64,000 nt of DNA from Pseudomonadota bacterium (GTDB lineage Bacteria > Pseudomonadota > Gammaproteobacteria > Pseudomonadales > Pseudohongiellaceae), in contig JAQBSZ010000004.1 of NCBI GenBank assembly GCA_027623555.1, positions 62,001 through 126,000 on the forward strand, written 5' to 3'. The translations under genes and the position numbers were made by a program. This document shows, one piece after another, positions 34,938-43,582 of the stretch. Under the pieces are notes generated by a model. The model had not been told where the DNA came from. It saw only the letters and a list, made by a program, of their open reading frames with translations, and searched no databases. The number at the start of each line of letters is the position of its first letter. The first letter of the stretch is position 1.

Positions 34938-35693
34938 ATGGTCAATTTGAACGACAAAGAGTGGCAGGTCCTGAATTTTTTCAGAGTGCAGTTATCTCCC
35001 TGCCTGACCGCCCTGAGTCTATTGGTATTCTCCTCCTGTACTGCTATTGCCACAGGCCCGGCTGTCAACAGCGGCTCTGACCTTGACCCGGAACCACCCG
35101 AGAGCTTCACCCGCGGTCTCATCCCTCAGCGCACACCGGTGCCACTCTATCCACTGCGCGCCAGAAACGTTGGCATCGAAGGCTGGGTTATGCTGACTTT
35201 TACGGTGAATGAAGATGGCAATGTTGTAGGTAACACCATTGAAACGATAGACGAAGAACCCGAAGGATATTTCGAACTCTCTGCAATCAATGCCGCGCGC
35301 CGCATGACCTTTGAGAACACGCAGGGTGAGCCGATAGAAGATGTCCGTTACGTGTTTCGCTACGAACTGCAAGAGGAAAACTCGATTCTGGTTGATCCGC
35401 CTTCTGAAGAGATCGAATACCGTGAATTGATTTCCATGCGTTATATCACTCCCAACTATCCCGAGGTCGCTCTTGAGTTAAGAATCGAAGGGCACGTGGA
35501 GGTCAGCTTTACGGTAACCACTACTGGCGCCGTTGAAAACATCCGCATTCAAGAAAGTGAACCGCCGGGCGTATTTAATGAAGCCGCCATAGCGGCCGCC
35601 TCGAGACTCCGTTACGAACCCAGGATTGTTTTCAACGCGCCGGTTAGAGTAGATGATGTCAGGTACCGGTTCGTTTGGGAGTTGCAAGACTGA
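34938..35693 (+). CDS. Protein with two tandem TonB C-terminal domains (251 aa)
   Basis: The N-terminus has one hydrophobic stretch (about 15-40, LTALSLLVFSSCTAIATG), which can be a lipoprotein signal with Cys after FSS or an inner-membrane anchor. Two related domains follow: residues about 66-150 (PLYPLRARNVGIEGWVMLTF ... AINAARRMTFE ... YVFRYELQ) and about 160-250 (PNYPEVALELRIEGHVEVSF ... AIAAASRLRYEP ... YRFVWELQ). Each has the TonB_C signature YP..A...gieG.V.v.ftV...G.v.n..i. There is no ExbB/ExbD gene and no long Pro-rich linker. It may deliver TonB-like contacts to the adjacent receptor, or act as a periplasmic envelope protein. Confidence 0.8.
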   Translation: MVNLNDKEWQVLNFFRVQLSPCLTALSLLVFSSCTAIATGPAVNSGSDLDPEPPESFTRGLIPQRTPVPLYPLRARNVGIEGWVMLTFTVNEDGNVVGNTIETIDEEPEGYFELSAINAARRMTFENTQGEPIEDVRYVFRYELQEENSILVDPPSEEIEYRELISMRYITPNYPEVALELRIEGHVEVSFTVTTTGAVENIRIQESEPPGVFNEAAIAAASRLRYEPRIVFNAPVRVDDVRYRFVWELQD

Positions 35694-35740
35694 TCAAGCT
35701 GGGTATGCCCTCCACTGGTAGTAAATCAGGAACCCTGGTG

Positions 35741-37849
35741 ATGAAAAAAATCCTGTTATTCCTGCTTGCTCTTGGTCTGGTGACCACACCACTGCTTGCC
35801 GCTGAAATCAGTTCCGCCGACTACGATGCTGCAGATGGTTTCGAATTAATTACCCGCGACGATGGTCTGGCACTAAGCTGGAACGCGCCCGAAGGAAAAG
35901 CCTACCTGGACCTGCAATTCATTGCGCGGCGTGGCAACAACCCCTCTGCTCCCCTGATACGTGAGATTGGACTCGACGGCGTGGCCGCCCTGAGCGGGGT
36001 CGATCCCAATTATCTGTTCTGGGTGGGAGAGCGGGACCTGGAACTACGCGGCGGTTGGGAAATCTTCTTCGATCGGGTGCCAACCCGGCCTTACTCGGTC
36101 GAGAAAGGCTACCTGATACCGGGCACCGTAAATGTCTCAACAGACGGCGGGCGCGCCACCATTGAAATTGAGGGTCTGAACAGCACCCATTTCTCAGGCT
36201 CACTCGCCTTCATTCTGTATCACGACAGCCCGTTCGTGCATATGGAAGCGCGGGTATCCACCGAGCGTCCGGCGACGGCGTTCCTCTATCACGTAGGCCT
36301 GGCCAAGCCCGATATCACTGATCATCGCCTGGAGTGGATCGATTCCCTGGAAAATTCCCACTCGATTGAGGCCAGGGCAGAAACTGCGAACGTCTATCAG
36401 ACCCGTTACCGCAGCATGGCGCTGGCTTCAGATAACGGTTCACTGGTGATCTCGCCCTTCCCGCACCAGTATCTGTACCCCCTGGATTTCGCCGACAACT
36501 TTGGCTACAACTGGGCCGGCAACGAATACCTGGACATGATCGATGGCTTCGCCTGGGGCGTAAGACAACCGCCAATGGGCGATCGTCGCTACGTGCCCTG
36601 GGTCAATGCCCAACCTGGCAGCTTACAGAAGCTGGGCGTCCTGCTCTTCGTCTCCAGGCAATCCGGCCTGGAGAATCTCGAAATTGTGAAGCGCTATACG
36701 CGCAGCGATACATTTAAACCACTGCCGGGTTATAAGACGCTGAGCAGTCACTATCATCACGAACATTCTATGGACTTTATAACCCGGAAACTCCAGCAGA
36801 ATACTTCTGGAATTCCAGCCGGGCTGGAAGATCCGGACTTTGTAAAATTCTTCAAGCGCATGGGCGTGGACATGGTACATATGGCCGAGTTTCATTTCGG
36901 CGCCACTCCTTCACTGGATACCGCGGAGCGGTTGGCACAACTGGATATCATGCACCAGGAGTTCGCACGCCTGTCCAGTGATGACTTCCTGCTGATACCT
37001 GGTGAGGAGCCAAACGTACATTTCGGCAGCCACTGGTTAAGCCTGTTTCCGAAACCTGTTAACTGGGTGTTAAACCGCAATAACGACCAGCCCTTTGAAC
37101 AGAAGATCGACGGTTTTGGCACGGTCTATCATGTTGGCAGTGCGGCTGATGTGCTGGCATTGCTTGAAAAAGAAGGCGGACTGGCCTGGACTGCCCACCC
37201 GCGAGTGAAAGGCTCGACCGGCTTTCCCGATAATTACCGGGATACTCCGTTCTTTGTCAGCGATCGCTTTCTCGGCGGTGCCTGGAAGGCAATGCCAGCG
37301 GATTACTCCCGTGACATGCTGGGATGGCGCGTGCTGGATCTGGAAGACGACATGGCTAACTGGGGTAATCGAAAATACCTATTGGGTGAAGTCGACATCT
37401 TCAAGATCTACGCGGATTATGAACTCTACGGCACCATGAATGTCAACTACCTGAAGATGGATGCAATACCTCGCTATACAGACGGCTGGCAACCCGTTCT
37501 CGACCGCTTGAGCAACGGGCAATTCTTCGTCACAACCGGCGAGGTGCTGATTAGCAATTTCCAGGTCGGCGGTCGGCAGAGTGGTGAGACCCTGCCCGCT
37601 TCAATGGACCGGCGTGCTATCAACCTGGATACGACTCTGGAATGGACCTATCCCCTGGCCTATATGGAAATCGTTTCCGGCGATGGTTTAACAATTTACC
37701 GGCAGCGCATCGACCTGGCGGACACCCGGGAGTTCGGCGCAAAGGCTCTGAGCTTCACGAGCAATCTCCGCGATCGAAAATGGGTGCGCATCGAGGTGTG
37801 GGATATTGCTCGCAACGGGGCGTTTACGCAGCCAGTGTGGCTGGACTAG
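35741..37849 (+). CDS. Secreted protein with PHP-like metallohydrolase region (702 aa)
   Basis: The longer frame from 35675 overlaps the preceding gene; ATG 35741 opens a canonical signal peptide (MKKILLFLLALGLVTTPLLA) and is preferred. Residues 20-340 look like beta-sandwich modules without a named motif. The C-terminal half has clustered metal-ligand candidates in PHP order: SSHYHHEHS, HMAEFHFG, LLIPGEEPNVHFGSHW, and LAWTAHPR, the last resembling the CehA/McbA-type PHP proteins. A metal-dependent hydrolase acting on a phosphate or other ester in the periplasm is an inference. It follows the TonB-like gene closely and may be cotranscribed with receptor copy 5. Confidence 0.6.
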   Translation: MKKILLFLLALGLVTTPLLAAEISSADYDAADGFELITRDDGLALSWNAPEGKAYLDLQFIARRGNNPSAPLIREIGLDGVAALSGVDPNYLFWVGERDLELRGGWEIFFDRVPTRPYSVEKGYLIPGTVNVSTDGGRATIEIEGLNSTHFSGSLAFILYHDSPFVHMEARVSTERPATAFLYHVGLAKPDITDHRLEWIDSLENSHSIEARAETANVYQTRYRSMALASDNGSLVISPFPHQYLYPLDFADNFGYNWAGNEYLDMIDGFAWGVRQPPMGDRRYVPWVNAQPGSLQKLGVLLFVSRQSGLENLEIVKRYTRSDTFKPLPGYKTLSSHYHHEHSMDFITRKLQQNTSGIPAGLEDPDFVKFFKRMGVDMVHMAEFHFGATPSLDTAERLAQLDIMHQEFARLSSDDFLLIPGEEPNVHFGSHWLSLFPKPVNWVLNRNNDQPFEQKIDGFGTVYHVGSAADVLALLEKEGGLAWTAHPRVKGSTGFPDNYRDTPFFVSDRFLGGAWKAMPADYSRDMLGWRVLDLEDDMANWGNRKYLLGEVDIFKIYADYELYGTMNVNYLKMDAIPRYTDGWQPVLDRLSNGQFFVTTGEVLISNFQVGGRQSGETLPASMDRRAINLDTTLEWTYPLAYMEIVSGDGLTIYRQRIDLADTREFGAKALSFTSNLRDRKWVRIEVWDIARNGAFTQPVWLD

Positions 37850-37971
37850 TAAATTACTGAAGGCGCCGTCGGCCGCAAGCCTGCTCGAGTTTTTTGGTGA
37901 GTTTGGCACAGACCCGACAATGTAATTGTACACATCATAGAGTAGCCTGGTTGAGGTCTGGAGGATAAGTC

Positions 37972-38463
37972 ATGAACACTATAAAGAGAAGCATGAACAA
38001 GATGAGTAAATGGTTATTGCTTTTAGGCTGGGTGCCTACCCTGGCAGTTACGGGTTATCTGTTTGTGCAGACTGAAACGGTCAATGCGGCGGCGGCACGC
38101 AAACCGATCATGGTCTCGCGCATCTATACCGGCGCCGATGGGCAGACCCATGTCAAAGAATACGAAGTTCCGCTGGCTCCTGCGCAGGCAGGATCAACCA
38201 CCGATCTCTCGGCGATCCAGGCCGCGGAAAGCATTCAGTTTCGACGCACCTCATCTGAGTATTACCTGCCCTTTCACAACGCGCCGCGTCGCCAGTACGT
38301 GATTACCTTAAGCGGCGAGAGCGAGGTAGAATTCGGTGATGGCACCAAAGTGCGCCTGTATCCCGGGCATATTTTGCTGGCCGAAGACACTGAGGGCCAG
38401 GGACATATATCCAGGGCACTGGGAGACGAAGACAGGCTGTCGATTTTTGTAGCGCTAGAGTAA
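37972..38463 (+). CDS. Membrane-anchored cupin-fold protein (163 aa)
   Basis: One N-terminal membrane segment or uncleaved signal (about 12-33) followed by a single cupin domain: PRRQYVITLSGESEVEFGDG and RLYPGHILLAEDTEGQGH resemble the two cupin motifs, with only some metal ligands (GQGH) present. Enzymatic function cannot be assigned; a periplasmic ligand-binding or sensor role is possible. No operon partner is evident. Confidence 0.65.
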   Translation: MNTIKRSMNKMSKWLLLLGWVPTLAVTGYLFVQTETVNAAAARKPIMVSRIYTGADGQTHVKEYEVPLAPAQAGSTTDLSAIQAAESIQFRRTSSEYYLPFHNAPRRQYVITLSGESEVEFGDGTKVRLYPGHILLAEDTEGQGHISRALGDEDRLSIFVALE

Positions 38464-38523
38464 CGGCCTTATCAAAACCGATTCACCAATTCAATAAAGA
38501 AAGGGACTGAGGACTGAAAACAG

Positions 38524-39009
38524 ATGACCATTGACGAGTTGGGCTCATTAGGCGAATTGATTGGATCCATTGCAGTAATTCTCACTCTGATTTATCTGGC
38601 GTCACAAGTACGGCAAAGCAATGTTGCAAGCCTTGTACTAAGCAACCAAGCTATCTATAAAAAATACTCAGACTTTATGAAGGCGCTGTATACCAATCAA
38701 GAGGTATTCGATGTGTGGGCGAGAGGCAAAGCTTCGTATTCAACCTTGTCTGAGCAAGATGCCACGAATTTTCAACTGATTATGTATGATGCATTTGGCA
38801 ACTGGCACGAACAATGGTATCAATCCCATTGCGGGGTTACTGACGAGACACAGTTTCATCGAGTCAAATCAGGAATTCGCGGCGAGCTCAGAAGCCCAGG
38901 GGTTCAGGAAGTTTGGGGGAGATTCGAGAAATTCCGACTGATTGATGAGCAGTTCGAGAGATTTGTTCGAGAACAGATAGACTCGGTGAACGCGAGTCGT
39001 AATAGTTGA
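38524..39009 (+). CDS. Uncharacterised protein with N-terminal membrane segment (161 aa)
   Basis: The opening GELIGSIAVILTLIYLASQVRQSN is a membrane helix plus motif seen in many small marine-bacterial proteins of unknown function. The rest is a soluble helical domain (YKKYSDFMKAL, DAFGNWHEQWY, VWGRFEKF). No catalytic motif seen. ATG 38524 has little ribosome-site support; sequence conservation with relatives is the main reason to accept it. Confidence 0.6.
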   Translation: MTIDELGSLGELIGSIAVILTLIYLASQVRQSNVASLVLSNQAIYKKYSDFMKALYTNQEVFDVWARGKASYSTLSEQDATNFQLIMYDAFGNWHEQWYQSHCGVTDETQFHRVKSGIRGELRSPGVQEVWGRFEKFRLIDEQFERFVREQIDSVNASRNS

Positions 39010-39066
39010 AAACCGATTTGGTGTTTTCATTGAGCAATCCTGGCGAGAGAAAGTGAAAAGCAGAAG

Positions 39067-39390
39067 ATGAAAAAAATTAAGCGCATAACACCATTACTTT
39101 TCCTGACGCTGCTTGGTTGCAGTTCCAGCATACCTCCTGAATACGGCATGGTCGATTGGTCATTCATTAACAACTCCGGGGGTAGTCTAACCCTGGTGGT
39201 CTATGACAAGGTATGCAGGCGCACCTATTTCCGGGTCCAGTTATCCAGATCTGGTGAGACTGCCATAGAGACTTGTGCAACCAGTGATGACAAGGCCGAT
39301 ATCAGATATCGGCAAGCCGGTTATGACAAAGGTGACTATCCCTGGGTGGATATGCGAATGAATCGCGATCAGAGCCTGCTTGTCAGGTAA
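39067..39390 (+). CDS. Small putative lipoprotein (107 aa)
   Basis: MKKIKRITPLLFLTLLGC is a lipoprotein signal with lipobox LLGC. The mature part is about 90 residues with two further cysteines and no known domain. Function unknown. It is followed by the promoter/operator of the next module. Confidence 0.6.
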   Translation: MKKIKRITPLLFLTLLGCSSSIPPEYGMVDWSFINNSGGSLTLVVYDKVCRRTYFRVQLSRSGETAIETCATSDDKADIRYRQAGYDKGDYPWVDMRMNRDQSLLVR

Positions 39391-39427
39391 ATCAATCAGA
39401 TAACACACTTCGCCGTCGCAGGCCCTG

Positions 39428-39456
39428 TTGACCTACTTTGTAATACAAAGTAGACT
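39428..39456 (+). promoter_or_regulatory. Sigma70-like promoter with perfect palindromic operator in its spacer
   Basis: TTGACC (39428-39433), 17 bases, TAGACT (39451-39456). The spacer is filled by CTACTTTGTA, one A, and the exact reverse complement of the first ten bases (39433-39453). The ATG at 39464 falls where transcription should begin, so the message is probably leaderless. A second, imperfect copy of the palindrome is at 40449. The regulator is likely the winged-helix protein at 40038. Confidence 0.75.
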
Positions 39457-39463
39457 CGCCCTC

Positions 39464-40048
39464 ATGCCTCAAACAGACAATCTGCACCGCTTGAACGAGC
39501 GCGCCGAGGTGGATCTCCAGCTGATCCGCTCAATGATGCAACGCCGGGTAAAAGTGGTGCCAATGCCGGGCTGGGGCATCTTTGCCATCGGCCTGATCGG
39601 CCTGATCACCGCCTACTTCACACGCAATCTGCAATCGATAGACTGGATCGCCGCCTGGGGTATTGCTGCGATAGTCGCGGTATCGGTTGCCCTGCTCATT
39701 TCCAACTGGCATATCCACCAATCCGGCAAATCGATCTATGTAGGCAGCTATAATCGCTTCTGGCTGAATTTGTTGCCGGGATTTTTCAGCGCCGCGTTGT
39801 TGAGCGGCCTGCTGATCGCTCTCGACCACCCCGAGTTTCTCTCTGCACTGTGGCTGTTACTCTATGGCGTGGCCGTCAGCGCCGCCGGCAGCCATTCGAT
39901 TCCTCTTGTACGCTGGATGGGTGCGGCGTTTCTGCTCCTGGGTACCGTCTCGGTATTCTTCCCATCGCAAAACCTCGACATGGCACTGGGCTTCGGCGGC
40001 CTACATCTTTTGTTCGGCGTGTTAATTACCAGAGCGAATGATGACTAA
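39464..40048 (+). CDS. Four- to six-helix membrane protein of the HTH module (194 aa)
   Basis: Start ATG 39464 is chosen because the upstream TTG at 39428 lies inside the promoter's -35 box. After a soluble N-terminus (HRLNERAEVDLQLIRSMMQRR) the protein has hydrophobic segments at about 38-60, 68-86, 107-130, 135-150 and 160-185. No catalytic motif. The gene overlaps the regulator gene by 11 bp, so the two are co-translated. In known modules of this kind a membrane protein is paired with a small winged-helix repressor; the signal sensed is unknown. Confidence 0.7.
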   Translation: MPQTDNLHRLNERAEVDLQLIRSMMQRRVKVVPMPGWGIFAIGLIGLITAYFTRNLQSIDWIAAWGIAAIVAVSVALLISNWHIHQSGKSIYVGSYNRFWLNLLPGFFSAALLSGLLIALDHPEFLSALWLLLYGVAVSAAGSHSIPLVRWMGAAFLLLGTVSVFFPSQNLDMALGFGGLHLLFGVLITRANDD

Positions 40049-40403
40049 AGCGGCGAGCCAGCGAAAAGTCAATGCTGCCCTATCAGCCATCAAGAGCATC
40101 AATGGCAATGACCAACGCGAGGGAGTGAATCGTCTCATCTATGAGCGTGTGCGTTTGTCGCTGATCAGCATCCTCGCCGTAGAAGACTCGGTAAGCTTCA
40201 GCGAATTGAAATCCATGCTGGACACCAGTGATGGCAACCTGGCCATGCATGCACGCAAACTGGAAGAAGCTGGTCTCATTCGCTGCAAAAAAATTACCGG
40301 GCAACACCAGCCACGCACCGAATACACAATCACAGCCTCTGGCAGAAGATCGCTGGAAGCCTACCTTAACCATATGGAAAAACTGGTTAACTCCCTGAAG
40401 TAG
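40038..40403 (+). CDS. Winged-helix transcriptional regulator (121 aa)
   Basis: A one-domain regulator of the HTH_27 / MarR-like winged-helix type: VRLSLISILAVEDSVSFSELKSMLDTSDGNLAMHARKLEEAGLI forms the recognition helix region (SDGNLAMHARKLE), followed by the wing KKITGQHQPRTEYTITASGRRSLEAYL. It probably binds the ACTTTGTA-type palindromes at 39433 and 40449, controlling its own operon and the downstream membrane-protein gene. Binding is inferred from proximity and symmetry. Confidence 0.88.
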   Translation: MMTKAASQRKVNAALSAIKSINGNDQREGVNRLIYERVRLSLISILAVEDSVSFSELKSMLDTSDGNLAMHARKLEEAGLIRCKKITGQHQPRTEYTITASGRRSLEAYLNHMEKLVNSLK

Positions 40404-40448
40404 GGATCCTATGACATCGCCATCATCGATTAGAAAACATTGGCCAAT

Positions 40449-40472
40449 CTACTTTGTATTGCAAAGTATAAT
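40449..40472 (+). promoter_or_regulatory. Second ACTTTGTA operator overlapping a TATAAT box
   Basis: CTACTTTGTA-T-TGCAAAGTAT (40449-40469) is a near-perfect palindrome (two mismatches) matching the operator at 39433. TATAAT (40467-40472) overlaps its right arm. The transcript would lead to the membrane-protein gene at 40605 with a leader of about 125 nt. Confidence 0.65.
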
Positions 40473-40604
40473 CAGGCTCACAGGTATACTAATCGACTAC
40501 ATCTGCTTAGATTTCGCTCTGAATAAAGTCGCTGCTTTGCTGTTCTTTGCAATGACCTGGACTTCAAGCCATTCCGTCATTTTGACAACCACGAGGAGCT
40601 AGAC

Positions 40605-41852
40605 ATGACAAGTAATGTTGTAACAACGTCCCTGGCAGACCCCGTCAAACTCGAATCCCTCTACCACCGCGACCCGGCTACATTCGTCGCGCAGTTATAC
40701 GAAGCGCTTGAGAATCATCCGCATTCACAGATCCTGAAATTTTGGCGGGCTCGAGTGGAGTTTCAAAGCAAGTCCTTCTCGAAAGCCGGCTTCACTGTAT
40801 CGCAGCTCTTGCAGTTGTTGCTGCTGTGCCTCACTGCCAGCCTGGCTGTGAGGCTGCCTGCGTTGTTGCCAGTCTCGGAAGAATGGTACTACCCGCGCGT
40901 GCTACCACTGGTTATCGGTAGTGCGCTGATTGTCTATTTTGCCTTGCGAGACACTCTGCCCTTGCAGATCACGAAAGCCATTCTCGGAATTGTCATTGTT
41001 ACAACGACTACAGTATTACTGCTACCGGATAATTTGAACTCGTCATCGATTGTAATGGCACTCCTGCATGCACCACTGGTGATGTGGTGCGCACTCGGTC
41101 TGGCATTCTGCGCCGAAGATTGGCGCTGTAATGACAATCGTCTTACCTTCCTGCGCTACAACGGTGAGCTATTCATTTACACGATGCTGATACTCGCAGG
41201 TGGACTGGTGTTGTCACTGCTTACTATGGGTTTGTTTGAGCTGCTCAACCTGTCTATCGAGGAATGGTATATGCGCAACATCGGGCTGGCCGGGTTCATC
41301 TCGGCGCCCATCGTCGCCACCTTCCTGTTCGATAGAGTGCTGGGGCGTAACAGCCGACTAGCCACACTTATTGCCAATGTATTTACCCCGCTATTCCTGG
41401 TGATGGTAGTCCTCTACTTGCTTGCCATGGCGATCGCCCAGAGCAGTCCGTATACCGACAGAAATTTCCTGATTCTCTTCAACGGCCTGTTGTTGCTGGT
41501 ACTGGCCATGACAATTTTCTCCATTTGTGGAAGAAACTCAGACAGACCATCAATGCTTGCCGATGCAGTAAATCTCGGACTAATCGGTGTCACCTTGATT
41601 GTGAACCTGGTGGCACTCAGTGCCATCGTGTACCGCCTGTCCGAATGGGGGTTGTCGCCCAACCGGGTGGTCGTCACCGGAGCTAATCTGTTGATCTTCA
41701 CGCACCTGATCTGGATCTCCTTCAGCTATCTGAAGTTACTCCGGGGCAGAGCCGAATCCGAGGACTTAACCAGAGCGGTAACTCGAATGTTACCCGCCTA
41801 TGGTGTGTGGGCCGCGTTTGTGATGGTGGGGATACCGCTGCTGTTTGAATAA
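40605..41852 (+). CDS. DUF4153-like polytopic membrane protein (415 aa)
   Basis: A soluble N-terminal 65 residues are followed by about ten predicted membrane helices (first about 68-90, last near 395-413). The arrangement and motifs such as YNGELFIYTMLILAGG and ISAPIVATFLFDRV resemble DUF4153 proteins. The gene has a good GAGGAG ribosome site. With the operator at 40449 it belongs to the regulon of the winged-helix protein just upstream. Molecular role unknown. Confidence 0.75.
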   Translation: MTSNVVTTSLADPVKLESLYHRDPATFVAQLYEALENHPHSQILKFWRARVEFQSKSFSKAGFTVSQLLQLLLLCLTASLAVRLPALLPVSEEWYYPRVLPLVIGSALIVYFALRDTLPLQITKAILGIVIVTTTTVLLLPDNLNSSSIVMALLHAPLVMWCALGLAFCAEDWRCNDNRLTFLRYNGELFIYTMLILAGGLVLSLLTMGLFELLNLSIEEWYMRNIGLAGFISAPIVATFLFDRVLGRNSRLATLIANVFTPLFLVMVVLYLLAMAIAQSSPYTDRNFLILFNGLLLLVLAMTIFSICGRNSDRPSMLADAVNLGLIGVTLIVNLVALSAIVYRLSEWGLSPNRVVVTGANLLIFTHLIWISFSYLKLLRGRAESEDLTRAVTRMLPAYGVWAAFVMVGIPLLFE

Positions 41853-41876
41853 TGGGGTCAGGTCTCCAATTTAACA
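41853..41876 (+). repeat. REP-type motif GGGGTCAGGTCTCCAATTTA
   Basis: Immediately after the stop codon of the preceding gene. This GGGGTCAG-type sequence is a familiar motif of REP elements tied to REP-associated tyrosine transposases. No transposase is in the window. Related motifs occur at 44548 and 45920. Confidence 0.5.
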
Positions 41877-41914
41877 GGCGAATACAACTGAAAGCACAGT
41901 AAGGAGATTAGTGT

Positions 41915-42343
41915 ATGAACGCACATAGTAAATCAGACAATTCAATGCAGAAGGGAAATACTACCTACCGATACTCCCTCGCACTAGCGTTGGCATCCTC
42001 AATCTTCCTGCTCGTACTGATCGGTGCCGTTGGCGTTATCGGGGTTGAGGGCGACCGCTTCGACCTAGTCTATTTCGGGGTGGTCGCGATCGGCATCGTT
42101 GCTGCCATCATCACGCGCTTCCGACCTCGTGGTATGGCCATAGCGCTGTTCTCGATGGCAACTGCTCAGGCTCTGGTCGCTGTGATGGCGCTGATCATCG
42201 GAAAACAACACGTCGAGGTCAGTTCCGTGACCGAGATCCTGGGCCTGAATGGATTCTTTGTCGCACTGTTTCTCGGCCCGGCCATGCTGTTTCTGAGGGC
42301 AGCGCGAGAATCAGTAGATGCATCAAAAACAGAGAGAGATTGA
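41915..42343 (+). CDS. Small four-helix membrane protein (142 aa)
   Basis: Four predicted membrane segments (about 22-42, 50-66, 73-93, 110-130) in a compact protein with a Lys/Arg/Glu/Asp-rich tail. AAGGAG-like ribosome site before ATG 41915. No known domain or catalytic residue; hypothetical integral membrane protein, convergent with the decayed peroxidase gene. Confidence 0.65.
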   Translation: MNAHSKSDNSMQKGNTTYRYSLALALASSIFLLVLIGAVGVIGVEGDRFDLVYFGVVAIGIVAAIITRFRPRGMAIALFSMATAQALVAVMALIIGKQHVEVSSVTEILGLNGFFVALFLGPAMLFLRAARESVDASKTERD

Positions 42344-42364
42344 CAAAACAGAAAGCGGCTAGGT

Positions 42365-43350
42365 TCAGGGGGCAGAGAAATTTCTCGGTACTGCACCACT
42401 GAGACTTTTTAAGAAACTGAGCAGTTCTGCCAGTTCCTGGACCTGCAAGTTTCGACCAGGCTACACAGTCGCCATAACACCCACTGCGTGCCGAGGCGGC
42501 TTACCGAACCATCATGAAAACTGCGTGCAGTGTTTGCCACAATGCGCAGCGGTTGTACCCTAAACACATCGCGATCTTCCGGATTGCCTGACAGGGTCAT
42601 CAAGCCAACATCTTCTGGGTTCGAGCCAGTAAGCACGCGGAAGTCTTCCAGTACACCAAAGCGCTGCAGGCTGTTACCACCCAACAATGGTCCGTTGTGA
42701 CAAGCGGCGCAGCCAAACCGGATAAAGTGTTGTAGCCCTATTTTTGCATCTTCACCCAGTGCCGTTTCCACACCATCCAACCATTGATCGAATGCAGCCG
42801 GAGTACGCAGGCTACGCTGGTTAGTCTCAAGTGCAAGGCTATAGTTTTCGGCAGTGACCGGTTCTTCAGCAGCAGGAAATGCCTGCCGGAACAATTGCGG
42901 ATAAGGCGATGTCATCAACAGCGGGAAAATATCTTCCCGGTTGCTGAAGCCCATCGAGCCAGTGATCGAACCCAGCGCCTGTGCGGTACCTGATGCCCTG
43001 TCCCCCAGCCAACGCAAGCCGGCAGTCGCTGCCTGGGCATTGAATACGGTTTGTGAATGACGCCTGGTTGGTCGGCCTCGCGCATCCCGGGATACGCGTC
43101 TGGAGTCGGCGCCCATATTGGCAACCAGGTGACAACTGGCGCAGGCAACTTCGCCACTTGAGGACAGATCCGTGTCCCAAAACAGCACCCGGCCTAATGC
43201 CACGACCGGGTCGTTGATTTCCGCCTCTGTGACCGGTGCCAATACGCCAAACAGCGCATTAGCCTGGGTGCGCAAGGCGTCGTCGGCTGCCTCGGCCAGG
43301 CGTAGTAGCAACAGCAGAAGGCAAACAAATGTCAGCTGCACTGTCCTCAT
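42365..43350 (-). pseudogene. Dihaem cytochrome c peroxidase/MauG-family gene with two lesions near the 3' end
   Basis: From ATG 43350 (signal peptide MRTVQLTFVCLLLLLL) the frame encodes two haem sites, CASCH (70-74) and CAACH (214-218), and FHDGSVSRLG at about 278-287. It then switches to TQWVLWRLCSLVE and stops at 42409. In the +1 frame the expected family tail is readable: HAVGVMATV, a TAG where Gln is expected (42461-42463), then PGRNLQVQELAELLSFLKSLSG, ending at 42365. So there is one missing base near 42490 (GGCGAC to GGCAC would explain it) plus a nonsense change. The current ORF of 313 aa keeps both haems but lacks the conserved C-terminal helix. An earlier TTG start at 43410 is unlikely. 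Confidence 0.75.
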
Positions 43351-43582
43351 TGTGGGTACCTGCTTCTCACTCGAATCCTGATTACTGCTGCGGTTGAGTC
43401 TGGCGAGCAAAGTGACAGACTAATCTTTTGTTGTAGAGTAGTTTCCAGTTTCTATACACTCACAAGGTCGAGACTGTTGCAATCTACATGACAAGAATCT
43501 GGACTATGGCTTTAATTGTCAAGCCGGGAAAGCAAACCCATCGGTGCTGCCTATCTGATCAGCACCTTATGCGGAGACTCCC

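Noticed and set aside
40411-40602. 63-aa frame overlapping the second ACTTTGTA operator
   Set aside because: It runs through a palindrome and TATAAT box, has no clear ribosome site, and ends before the real gene start.
42361-42410. Apparent REP-type motif GGGGGCAGAGAAATTTCTC
   Set aside because: It is the remnant 3' coding sequence of the dihaem peroxidase in its original frame.
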